Source: Kappaphycus alvarezii (taxonomy: Eukaryota; Rhodophyta; Florideophyceae; Gigartinales; Solieriaceae). Taken from it: a DNA stretch of 64,000 bases. Both the position numbers and the translations under genes were made by a program. This document shows, one piece after another, positions 54,901 to 63,531 of this stretch. Under the pieces are notes generated by a model. That model was not told where the DNA came from, made no database searches, and saw only the letters and a program-made list of their open reading frames with translations. Position 1 is the first letter of the stretch. Every line of letters starts with the position of its first letter. The stretch lies in assembly GCA_002205965.3 (NCBI GenBank), contig NADL03000147.1:143815-207814 (forward strand), written 5' to 3'.

Positions 54901-56119
54901 ACCAAGTCACGCTACCCATCCGCCAGGGAGGTCACGGATTTACCCTCATCTCTCCGTTCCTACACGGCTCGGTCGCAGCTAGTATCATCGACGCGGTTCC
55001 GGCACGTGAGAGATCGGCATCGTATACCACGCAACGTTCTGCCGCCGTCTCTGGTCACCGATACCGAGGTGACAGGGCGTTCCTGGTCCGACAAGCCTTG
55101 CCGCGAATCCGTGATTTCCTGCAATGTATCCCTGGGCGCCCGTACTCCGTCGACCTCGGCCCCTTTGACCCATGCCTGCTTGCTGCCAAACCATCCAACC
55201 TCCAAACCTTCTTAAATGCTGTGCAGCAGGAGGCACAGGCAAAGGTCCACTGGCGCGACGACTCATGGTTGACACACCCCAACCCGGCTCAGCACAGCAC
55301 TCAAGAAGTTCGACATCGGATCCGTGGCCTGGCGTTCCGGAACAGCCCCGCCGCCGCTTTTCTCATCGCTCACCCCACAACCGCTACGGTGGTGTCCTCG
55401 GCCCACTGGCAGACCATGCTCCGCCGGCACCTAGGCCTCCCCGTGTACGACGACTCCCGCCCGCTCACCTGTGCCCACTGCAATCAAACTTTGGACGCAC
55501 TCGGGGACCACGCGGCTGACCTCTGCCCTGCCGGCTTCGGCCGCCCGCACCGCCACAACTCGCTGCGCAACGTTTTCGCCTACCACGTTGCTCGCGCCGC
55601 GGGCCTGGACTGCCAATACGAAGTCCCGCTCCTTGTCCCGGGAACGAATATCCGTCCTGCGGACATTCTCATACAACCCCCCCCCTGCCCACTGGTCAAC
55701 AGGTCCGCCCCATAGCCTGCGACCTAACCATTGTCTCGCCGTTCAAACAAGGTGTGCGCACAAGGGCCACCCAAATGGCCGGCGGCGCCGCTGACATTGC
55801 CCACCGAGACAAAGTCACAGACCTGGAGCGCAAACTGGTACGCCGCATCCCGCCCCCTTCGCACAACACCCTCCAGGAACCGAACGTCAAGTTTCAGCCC
55901 CTGGCTTTCGACTCCTTGGGTGCCCCATCCCCCGCCTCTATCCTGTTCATCGAAGACTTCATCCCGCGCATCGCAGAGAAGTTCAACACAACCACAGCAG
56001 TGATCCGCAGACGTATTTATCAGCGCATTAGTTGCACACTGTGGTCTTCTATTGCAATGGCGATTCTATCGCGAGCCCCACTGCACGTGCCTGACGTGGA
56101 ACATCCGGTTAGTTCTTAG
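51922..56119 (+). pseudogene. Non-LTR polyprotein: gag-like, RT and endonuclease (unit 2)
   Basis: The start corresponds to MGTSYAAVAS in unit 1. The N-terminal and proline-rich parts contain several C/G-run indels relative to unit 1 (for example near 51,968, 52,190 and 52,312). RT motif A is LIDAHNAFNRVDR (about 54,150-54,188). The active site is broken by loss of one G inside the YADD codons (about 54,420). The frame resumes from 54,504 to 55,715. It covers the thumb region, the CAHCNQTLDALGDHAADLC zinc motif intact in one frame (about 55,468-55,526), HNSLRNVFAYHVARAAG and the first endonuclease residues RPADILIQ. One more shift near 55,680 precedes the end (55,754-56,119). Confidence 0.85.
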
Positions 56120-56172
56120 CCGTATAGTCAGTCCTGCAGTGTACACGATAGATACTCAATGAAGTAAAGTTT
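51922..56172 (+). mobile_element. GC-rich non-LTR retrotransposon with RLE endonuclease (unit 2)
   Basis: Same insertion as in unit 1 but without the solo LTR, so it shows the uninterrupted element: about 4.2 kb of coding sequence plus a short 3' UTR ending near 56,172 in front of the family gene fragment. Confidence 0.85.
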
Positions 56173-56358
56173 CTCCCGCTGGATTACGTGAATGAGGGAA
56201 GAATAATGAGAATGATGTTTGAGGATTCCGAAAAGGAGAATGCGCCACAGAGTTTCGTCATAACGCCGAAACTTTTGCCTGATTTACCTTTTTATGCCCA
56301 TACCAAGTCGCATATCATTTTTAATGGAAGAGTAACCGGCAAAGATATGCTCTCCTGA
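56173..56358 (+). pseudogene. C-terminal fragment of a family gene cut by the retrotransposon (unit 2)
   Basis: Identical in reading to 39,438-39,623 (LPLDYVNEGRIMRMMFEDS to GKDMLS). Confidence 0.55.
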
Positions 56359-56483
56359 CAGTTTCCATTACATTTTGGAAAGGTATATGTTTTGGAAGGC
56401 CGAAATTCTTACTGGAAAAAAGGTTTTTCATGTTAAGTTACAGTGCAGTAAACAGTTAGAGAGCTTACTTTTCTAGTGCCTGT

Positions 56484-56522
56484 GGACACGTGTATTTCAA
56501 AAAATTTCCAATTACACGTGGC
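56484..56522. promoter_or_regulatory. CACGTG palindrome P3 before gene D (unit 2)
   Basis: Same as 39,749-39,788; about 224 bp before the ATG of D at 56,746. Confidence 0.75.
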
Positions 56523-56745
56523 AAAAAGGCTCTCTGTATAATGATTTGGTTATACCCATGGTGCAATTATCTTATCCCGGTAAATCTGCCGGGTGAAGAC
56601 TCCTCGACGTGCTTTCCCGCGCAATACCTCTGCTCTATTGGAAATGCATTGCGCCGCTGAAGAGTGTCAATAAATAGCCACTACATCAGACCCAGTTTGA
56701 TTTCAAATCGCTATTCCCTAACATATTCTCCCTCCCAATTTGGAC

Positions 56746-57780
56746 ATGTTCTTTACAGCTACGCTGAGGCAACCCGCAAAGACAGTTCCCGTCTGCGTCC
56801 TCTTCGACAGCGATCCTGATTCCCCAGGATCGGTTGAGCAACACCAAAGTCTTCCAGACGCTGTGCGGGTGAAATTCGACTTGGAGAGGTATCACAAATT
56901 TGGTACACTTCCCCAAATGACGATGGTGGGTCCTGTGACTCCAGAAAATTCGCCATTTGTCATGAGTGGAGGTTTAGGGGCTGATGAAGCCCCGGGATGC
57001 GTCTCATTGACTACACCGGTGGGAGTTTGGAGGCTTGGCCTAAATCCATTCTTCAAGGAGACCAAGGATCTCGTCCATTTATCGCAAAAATCTGGGCTTC
57101 CACAGGAAGGAATGTTTTTATCAGGCCAGAATATTGGATCTGCCAGAATTACGAAGAAGAAGTTGAGCGAGATGAGCCCGTGTGAAAAATGGATTGCCGG
57201 TCTCGCTCTTCGACTCGTTCAATCGACATTAGCGGTAGTAAAGTCTGTACGAAAAATATACCCTGTTGTGGCGCCAGTGCGGAAAAGCTTGAGAAATTCG
57301 AACAGGTTCTGGGTGTGGTATCCATCGGCAAAACCACGTTGTCTTAGGTCTTGGCTTGAGCATTTGTGGGTTGGAGGTATCAAGGCTGAGCAAGAAGGTA
57401 ATCTAGAACAAGTATATCCCCATATTGCAGGGTTCTATTTGTCCATACCTTTCATGCAAGAAACTACGAAGGATGATCTGGCAAAACTAGCTTTTTTGGA
57501 GGAAGAGGGATCTACGTACATCCCCATATCATTACGGGATATGATCGTTGGAGCAACAGCCGAGTTTCTAGCCCGTCTAGAGGTACGAGCACCAAGAGAT
57601 GAACGCAAAGGCCTTCTGGACTGGGGTTTCAGGTATAAAACGCAAGTTATTGAAGCATTCGTCCTCGAGGAGGCTACGGAAATATTCCTCTACGGTCCAG
57701 TCCGATCCGGGGAACCGCGCGTGGAAGAGACTTTTGGGAGGAACAGGCATTATCAATTCAAAGGGAGTCCCAGCACATAG
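56746..57780 (+). CDS. Gene D, unrecognised element-specific paralogue family (unit 2)
   Basis: It starts MFFTATLRQPAK and reads as in unit 1 for 320 residues, with the family blocks EKWIAGLALRLVQ, FWVWYPSAKPRCLRSWLEHL and AGFYLSIPF. The last part is GPVRSGEPRVEETFGRNRHY, ending at 57,780, shorter than the unit 1 version because of one base at about 57,719 and another difference near 57,755. The length of about 345 residues is close to that of the folded part of E, so this end may be the original one. It faces gene E tail to tail with about 150 bp between. Confidence 0.6.
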   Translation: MFFTATLRQPAKTVPVCVLFDSDPDSPGSVEQHQSLPDAVRVKFDLERYHKFGTLPQMTMVGPVTPENSPFVMSGGLGADEAPGCVSLTTPVGVWRLGLNPFFKETKDLVHLSQKSGLPQEGMFLSGQNIGSARITKKKLSEMSPCEKWIAGLALRLVQSTLAVVKSVRKIYPVVAPVRKSLRNSNRFWVWYPSAKPRCLRSWLEHLWVGGIKAEQEGNLEQVYPHIAGFYLSIPFMQETTKDDLAKLAFLEEEGSTYIPISLRDMIVGATAEFLARLEVRAPRDERKGLLDWGFRYKTQVIEAFVLEEATEIFLYGPVRSGEPRVEETFGRNRHYQFKGSPST

Positions 57781-57929
57781 ATTTATCACTTCTTTCTCCA
57801 AACTTTGTGACAGAAATGAGAATAGAATGACAGTTCTCACACACAGAAACGTCGTTCAAAATACCGAAATGAATGTACATCGGCCAGTGAAGAGAAGAAG
57901 AGTAAATTAATTTAATACAAAACTAACAG

Positions 57930-59582
57930 TTACAGCTTATTCAATTCTTCGTCAATTAGACGATCCACTTCTTCGTCAGAGTCCATATAACTACTCTCAT
58001 CGCTCTCGGAGCTCTCTAAAGTGGTGAATTTGCTCCTATTATCCTTAGGAGGCTCTTGGGGTTTAGAGGTTTTCGTTTTCATCACAGGTTCCTTCTGAAC
58101 AATTTGTTGCCTGCTTGACTGGGCATCACTCTCACCCGGTGGCGATTCGTTTTTCCTCTGAGCTGTGGTCTTAGAAACTGAACCTTTTTTGCTCCGTTTA
58201 AGTTTAGGAGAGCCAGAGGTACCTGCTGTGCCTCTTTGGAAAGGTCTCTTCTTGGGACGTATTTTCTTGAGAGTAGATTTTGCGGGTGCCGATGATTTAG
58301 TAGTCCTTTTTTCGGAAAAACTTTCCTTAGACGCTTCATGAGCAGCAGAAACTTCTCGCGAACTATTCGTAGTGTCATTTTTGGGTCCTTTACTGCTTTT
58401 GGGAACGGTGGACCCTGAGACCGGACGCGCTTTCGACGACACTTCTTTCAGCTTGGAATGGTCGTTCTCATTCCAACCGATTTTTGACCCCATAATGAAC
58501 CCAGGTAAAGATGATATGATTTGTTGGAGGTTGTCCACAGCGTTCCTCTCAACGCCGGCTGCCCTTTGGTCTACTTTCAACTTCTTCATGAACGATGACC
58601 AACGATCGGAGGCATTAGAACCATGCACTGCGGATCGATATGGGCCGAGACATCCAGAAAAAATTAAAGGATTTAGGGGAAGCACGAAGCAGTCCACCAC
58701 CTCATTAAAGGAGAAAACTGACGCCCCTGGCGGAGAGGAAGACTTGGGAACGTCAATATTCAAGGGGAGCGTGATTTGAAGGAATCGGCTGGATCCTTGC
58801 TCCACTTCGTAAGCTTGAAGTCCATTTGAGTCCAGGGGCTCTTCGTCAAAAACGACTCTCATGAGCTCCTTAGGGCCCTGACTGGGAAGCGTGAACCTGT
58901 AGAAACCTTCTAGGGACGGTAATATGTTCAGCAGGTCGTTCGAGTCATATCCCCTTCCCTTTGAAAGAAACTCAATCCACTTCACAAGCGATCGAGGGGT
59001 AGCGGACGGATACCACATCACCCATTGATTTTGCGTCTTGCATCCTTTCATAGGCAGTTTGCGATCCAGTTGATCACGATTCGCCTTCGGCAATACGCAC
59101 ACGGTGAGAAATGCACGTGTCAGAACGAAGCGGCTCACTGCAAGAGTCCCTATCCAAATCATCGCTGCCTCCTTTCCGGGGCGAATGTCGCCGTCTTCGA
59201 ATTTTTCAATTTTTAGCATATTAAGGTTGAGTTTGAAGTTTTGCGATCCATTTTCTCCCGAATAGTCACTAAGTAAAGAGTTTTTGTTCTCGTAGCACTG
59301 GACATCCAAGCTGTACTCCGTTCGGTATGTCGTGTCCACTAGGCGGAGTTCATTTTCAGGGGATCGAGTGACGAAACCAGGTATTGAATTGGGAATTTCT
59401 TTGCCCTTTGAGAAGAATACGACGGGGATCTGTACAGCGCCAACGTTAATTTTTGGGAGATATTCAGCAAGGAGAAGGGCTTGCGGGGTGCCAGGCTCCA
59501 TCATCGTGCGACTATCGTCATTGAAGAAGAGAATGCCACTCAAGCTCTTACTGTTAGAGATGTTGGTGAGTTTGGAAAACAT
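57930..59582 (-). CDS. Gene E, family paralogue with basic and acidic tail (intact, unit 2)
   Basis: An uninterrupted 550-codon gene starting MFSKLTNISNSKSLSGILFF at 59,582. The folded half carries the family blocks: GILFFNDD near residue 20, MIWIGTLAVSRFV near 139, WVMWYPSATPRSLVKWIEFL near 184, EGFYRFTLP near 226 and RFLQITLPLNIDV near 270. The C-terminal 200 residues are low complexity and lysine/arginine-rich (KKIRPKKRPFQRG; PKLKRSKKG), followed by an acidic end (ESSESDESSYMDSDEEVDRL). This suggests a nuclear, DNA- or histone-associated protein. Such a tail is absent from D, F and G. It is divergent from F across P4 and convergent with D. Confidence 0.75.
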   Translation of the reverse strand: MFSKLTNISNSKSLSGILFFNDDSRTMMEPGTPQALLLAEYLPKINVGAVQIPVVFFSKGKEIPNSIPGFVTRSPENELRLVDTTYRTEYSLDVQCYENKNSLLSDYSGENGSQNFKLNLNMLKIEKFEDGDIRPGKEAAMIWIGTLAVSRFVLTRAFLTVCVLPKANRDQLDRKLPMKGCKTQNQWVMWYPSATPRSLVKWIEFLSKGRGYDSNDLLNILPSLEGFYRFTLPSQGPKELMRVVFDEEPLDSNGLQAYEVEQGSSRFLQITLPLNIDVPKSSSPPGASVFSFNEVVDCFVLPLNPLIFSGCLGPYRSAVHGSNASDRWSSFMKKLKVDQRAAGVERNAVDNLQQIISSLPGFIMGSKIGWNENDHSKLKEVSSKARPVSGSTVPKSSKGPKNDTTNSSREVSAAHEASKESFSEKRTTKSSAPAKSTLKKIRPKKRPFQRGTAGTSGSPKLKRSKKGSVSKTTAQRKNESPPGESDAQSSRQQIVQKEPVMKTKTSKPQEPPKDNRSKFTTLESSESDESSYMDSDEEVDRLIDEELNKL

Positions 59583-59587
59583 GGGGA

Positions 59588-59702
59588 GATGGTAAAGGAG
59601 GAGGCTGAATGTAGATGGATGGTAGAGGAGGAAGATGGATGGTAGAGGAGGAAGATGGATGGTAAAGCAGAAAGATGGATGGTAAAGCAGAAGGGTGAAT
59701 GT
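59588..59702. repeat. Tandem GATGGATGGTA repeat in the leader of E (unit 2)
   Basis: Same repeat as 42,852-42,965. Confidence 0.7.
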
Positions 59703-59798
59703 ACATGGATGGATTTTGGTAGCGATGGGACTGGGACTCGCAGTGTGTCAAGTGGAAGGATGGGCGTGGTATATATCTATTTTCAATGTCCACGTGTG

Positions 59799-59838
59799 TC
59801 CACGTGTAATTTGAATTTTTTCGATTTACACGTGTGTT
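59799..59838. promoter_or_regulatory. CACGTG palindrome P4 between divergent E and F (unit 2)
   Basis: Same as 43,063-43,100, with the extra CCACGTG box on its left. It is shared by two genes reading away from it. Confidence 0.75.
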
Positions 59839-60085
59839 CTGAATTTTTCAGAATTATGCAGAATTTACAGGTCAACCTCATCACTCTTCTCTTCCCGCCC
59901 CATTCTTAATCAACGGCTCTTTCACACCCCCGGCCACCTTTCCATACCGCCCCCACTTACCCGTCCTCCAACTCTTATCGGCACACCCACTCATTTATCT
60001 TGGCCGACCTGCCACAATTTTTACAGAACACACGCCCACTCTTTCTTTTCACTCACCCTCTACTGAAACCTATACGCTAGCAGCA

Positions 60086-61308
60086 ATGTTTATCACCACC
60101 GAACTTGCTGGCTCCAGTGTATGTGGTATCCTTTTGTACTATTCCAATCCTTCCAGAACTCGTCCTACTCGAAACACATGGCCACTTTCTGCGGTATTAA
60201 GGGACGACATTCGTCTATTACTCACCCACAACTGCCTACCCGAATTGATGCTTGTTTATTACAAGACAGGTCCTTCTGAAGCTCCGACAGTTGTGAATTG
60301 CCACATTTTTGTGAAGGAAGGTACAATCAATCTTCTTCTTCCAGATGGGACGTCGGCAGCCGTGGATATGGACTCGCATAAAAGCCACAATAACCGCTGC
60401 CTCTCTGCTAAATTCCCATTTAGGGAGATTCCTGTACCCACTGGAATATTAAGGGATACGAATGGGGAATCACATAGATCGGATACTGAATGGAAGGTTT
60501 CGTGGGAGCTGCTACATCCATTCTTCCATTCCTTTCGGGGAGTGGATCTGGCGAAAACTTGGATCGGATGCCTCATTCTCCACCAAGCTGCATGCCTTCA
60601 AGAGCTCTTACGCGTCATGAAGCTTCCCTGGGATGCGCAGAATGCACTTTACCAACAAGTGGAAGCAGAAAATGGAGATGACCAAGCTATTGATGAATCT
60701 GCACCATTCATTTGCTGGATATGGTGGTCTTTATCGAAACCAGTAGATTTAGGTGCTTTCCTCAATTGCCTTTACGATCAGGAAAAGCTATCGTTCGATT
60801 ATCTGAAAGAAGTCCTCTGTGAAACACATCCATTTCGCTCGGGTTCTATCGGATTTTGCTGTCGGAAGAGGTCAAGAAGGACGATAATGACCATGATATC
60901 ATGATTCTCTGGCACACAGAGTCGTTCCTTCAATATGAGATCACGGTCACTTCTGGGAGGGATGAATCGTTGGAGGCGAATAAGTTTGGGCCTAATTGTT
61001 TGAAAAGAGTCCGAATGACGCTGCAAAACGCATCTGTTATTCCTCTCCCAGCAGGACAGTCCTCTTCATACTGGGATGCCAGCCGATCACTGGGTCGGCA
61101 GACGAGTTTCCTTGTGAAAACATCGTTCCATAAGCTCCCATGCTCTTTCAGTCCTGTTAGTAACCCCTTGATGTCGCCCCAGGAGGCTGCGCTTTGGACG
61201 GACCACCGCCTTGGTCCGTCTCGGAAACTTGCCGGCCCGCTGCGACAATGTTTCGAGGCAGAGGGGCTACTGGGATTATCAATGCTATGGAAAGTAGTAG
61301 ATGAGTAG
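60086..61308 (+). pseudogene. Gene F, family paralogue (unit 2 copy, one frameshift)
   Basis: The frame is open from MFITTELAGSS at 60,086 to 60,904 and again from 60,856 to 61,308. One A missing near 60,844 (CGGGTTCTA against CGGGATTCTA in unit 1) breaks the SGFYRILLS block. Family blocks: KTWIGCLILHQAA near residue 156 and CWIWWSLSKPVDLGAFLNCL near 209. Three bases fewer than unit 1 are present at about 60,668 (EAEN against EAEEN), an in-frame change. With the two private shifts discounted, both units encode a protein of about 408 residues. Confidence 0.65.
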
Positions 61309-61331
61309 CACAGAAACAGAATAAAATTTAT

Positions 61332-62510
61332 TTATCTTTTCACCACTATGGTCGTTTTCACTAGTTTACGAATATCAAGGAACGAAGATAGGTTCTTTAA
61401 ACCTTGGCGTACTAGGGTTTTCTGACGATTGGCGTCCACTTCTTTTGCAACATTATCGCACCATGCCTTTCTCGTCCACTGGTAGCTCTGAGACCTTACC
61501 ACACCAGCCCCAATGCATGTTTCTAGAGATGAGTTAATGAAAACAAGGTTCACAGACTTATGTTCAAACGATATCTCCGCTATTTGCGTTCCTTCTACTT
61601 TCAGATGAAATGCAATAGGTACCGTCACTGAAATAGAGGCCACATCATCATAAAGAAGATCTGAAGTGTCCACTATAGGGTAGGGAGCGTCCGATTCGTC
61701 ATCCAGGTAGATCTTATCGTTCCCCACGACAGCTGAGTAGAAACCAGTATAATGAGGAAAAGACCGTAGCAAAGGAGTAGCAATATGAATTGGGACTCTT
61801 TTCATGGAATAGACATTTCGTATAAACTCCCTTAAATTCAGTGGCTTTGGAGTTTGCCACCACACAAAAAGGTTCCCCTCTCGATTAACTTTCGTTGGAA
61901 CAAAGGCTTGCGCTTTTTTAGGACGATTCATGCATATTTCTAATAAAGCACGTGTGCTCATGTGGTGAATGACGGTTAGCGCCGCAATCCATTCCTTGGC
62001 AATCCGCTCTCCATTCAAAGAACTGTCTTGGTCATAAAATTGGCCGATATTGCTCGTCTGTAGTTTCATCATAGGGAGTTCTGAGTGATCGGAGAGTATT
62101 GGACACCTGACGTTGTATCCAGTCGCATATGTTATCAAAAGAATTTGATGGTTGATAAGTCTGCAAGGTTCGAAGTTCAACCGCCAGTACATATGTTGGT
62201 TTTCTTTCAGGCGAAACTCTTCCCTTTGCCAGGACAAGGCACCCTCAATAATTTCGGGAGAGGCGGCGTTCGGAAAATGGACTAATGTCACCAGAGAAAG
62301 AACTCCGGTCCGATTGCGAATAAATCCTTTCAGACGAAGGCTTGGTGGCGCGAAACCCCTATATTCGGTGTTGTACTCCTCGTAGTCGAATACCACTGCC
62401 GGAAAGGTAGATGGGTAAGGTGAGCTAGAGCGTTGGGGAATACTTTGAGACGGTTTTTCGGCTACGCAAAACATTTTCTTCGAAATGTTTATCAACTGTT
62501 GATGAGCCAT
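61332..62510 (-). CDS. Gene G, family paralogue (intact, unit 2)
   Basis: An uninterrupted 392-codon gene starting MAHQQLINISKKMF. Family blocks: AVVFDYEEYN near residue 39, KEWIAALTVIHHM near 173, LFVWWQTPKPLNLREFIRNV near 214, TGFYSAVVG near 258 and ASISVTVPIAFHL near 294. It starts with MA and a 15-residue extension rather than MF, and its palindrome P5 is closer (about 90 bp) than in the other genes. It is convergent with F, with about 20 bp between the stops. No signal peptide or known enzyme motif. In unit 1 it is almost wholly deleted. Confidence 0.75.
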   Translation of the reverse strand: MAHQQLINISKKMFCVAEKPSQSIPQRSSSPYPSTFPAVVFDYEEYNTEYRGFAPPSLRLKGFIRNRTGVLSLVTLVHFPNAASPEIIEGALSWQREEFRLKENQHMYWRLNFEPCRLINHQILLITYATGYNVRCPILSDHSELPMMKLQTSNIGQFYDQDSSLNGERIAKEWIAALTVIHHMSTRALLEICMNRPKKAQAFVPTKVNREGNLFVWWQTPKPLNLREFIRNVYSMKRVPIHIATPLLRSFPHYTGFYSAVVGNDKIYLDDESDAPYPIVDTSDLLYDDVASISVTVPIAFHLKVEGTQIAEISFEHKSVNLVFINSSLETCIGAGVVRSQSYQWTRKAWCDNVAKEVDANRQKTLVRQGLKNLSSFLDIRKLVKTTIVVKR

Positions 62511-62599
62511 AGCGGGTAAAGTGATTTTCTAATTTAATAACCAGATTAGACTGCGCCACATCAGTGATCCCAAAATCCATTTCAGAGAGAGCATCTATG

Positions 62600-62636
62600 C
62601 CACGTGTAATTTACAATTTTTCGAAAAACACGTGGT
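62600..62636. promoter_or_regulatory. CACGTG palindrome P5 before gene G
   Basis: The arms are CCACGTGTAA and ACACGTGG around TTTACAATTTTTCGAAAA; it is the best-formed site of the set. It lies about 90 bp from the start of G. Confidence 0.8.
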
Positions 62637-62923
62637 GCGACGTTTTCCCATGTTCCTCACCACTTCCTAGTACGTGTGGCCCGACACCGCAGCCCATAGC
62701 CGGTTCGCATGCAACCTTCGTCTGCGCCGGCGCCGGCTCCCTTCTTCCAACATACACAATCAGCGTACGACGCCTTCTATTGCCACTCTGAATCATCCCT
62801 TCCACCCATCACCGTTTCTCCCCGTCCAGTGTCAGATCTCACTCCGCGCCATATACCAACCAGGCCGATGGGGGTCTCACATACGCTGGGACCCGACCTC
62901 CACCCGACCCCAGGCGGAGTTTG

Positions 62924-62960
62924 CAACGTGTAGATTACAATTTTTCGAAATACACGTGGA
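62924..62960. promoter_or_regulatory. CACGTG palindrome P6
   Basis: The left arm is slightly altered (CAACGTGTAG); core ACAATTTTTCGAAA; right arm TACACGTGG. Confidence 0.7.
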
Positions 62961-63036
62961 AAAAGTACCACAAATAACCATAAATTGATAATGAAAAAAA
63001 GGGCAAGCCGGGAGCACGCGGCAATCACTGAACTAT

Positions 63037-63073
63037 TGACACGTGTAACTAACAATTTTTCGAAATACACGTA
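63037..63073. promoter_or_regulatory. CACGTG palindrome P7
   Basis: The left arm is GACACGTGTAA; core ACAATTTTTCGAAA; right arm TACACGTAA, one base off. It is 113 bp from P6. Confidence 0.7.
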
Positions 63074-63372
63074 ATCAGGAGGAGTATACAAATGGCACGC
63101 CTGGGAGCGATGCCGCAATTTCTAACATTTAGCCGTGTCTGTGTGTGACAACGTATTTTAATGTGTTCTGGCTAATCCCTTCCGCTTCTCTGACTAGCTC
63201 TTAGCTCTAGCTCCTACCTGCTCAACGAAGCAAAGCGCCCTTGTTACCAATATCCCTACCCACATACAGTATCTTTCGAATTGACACTGCATCCTGTAGT
63301 CTCCTCTATCATTTGCTAAGGAGGAATGAAACATTTGAGAGAGGAGGAAAGCGAGGAGAAAAGGGTGGATAG

Positions 63373-63531
63373 GGTGCGACGAAGATTCACTTGCCGCACC
63401 TTGGGAGACAGCTTGTGGAGGTCACCCTTCCTATTGGGCTTGTTGGGGATGAGGTGAACGAATTTATATCCAAAACACTGCGTCGAATTCCTGGTTCAAG
63501 CGAATTCGGCAACACCCCTACTGACTGGTGA
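63373..63531 (+). pseudogene. C-terminal scrap of a sixth family gene
   Basis: The open frame between stops reads IHLPHLGRQLVEVTLPIGLV, then GDEVNEFISKTLRRIPG, ending at 63,531. The stretch RQLVEVTLPIGL parallels RFLQITLPLNI of E and ASISVTVPIAF of G. The joint with unit 3 falls at its end, so the gene was probably truncated on both sides. The match is short and needs a profile comparison. Confidence 0.4.

Larger units (their letters stand above)
62640..63370. other. Intergenic region right of gene G
   Basis: The open frames here have biased composition (proline/alanine rich) and are not convincing. It contains palindromes P6 and P7, placed as if to serve a rightward gene. A GAGGAGGAAAGCGAGGAG purine-rich run lies at about 63,339. 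Confidence 0.4.
45018..63528 (+). repeat. Unit 2 of the large head-to-tail repeat
   Basis: Same content and orientation as unit 1, without the solo LTR, and with gene G complete plus about 1 kb more on the right (P5-P7 and a further family fragment). It ends at 63,528, where sequence homologous to the middle of the unit's left region begins again. Confidence 0.95.
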
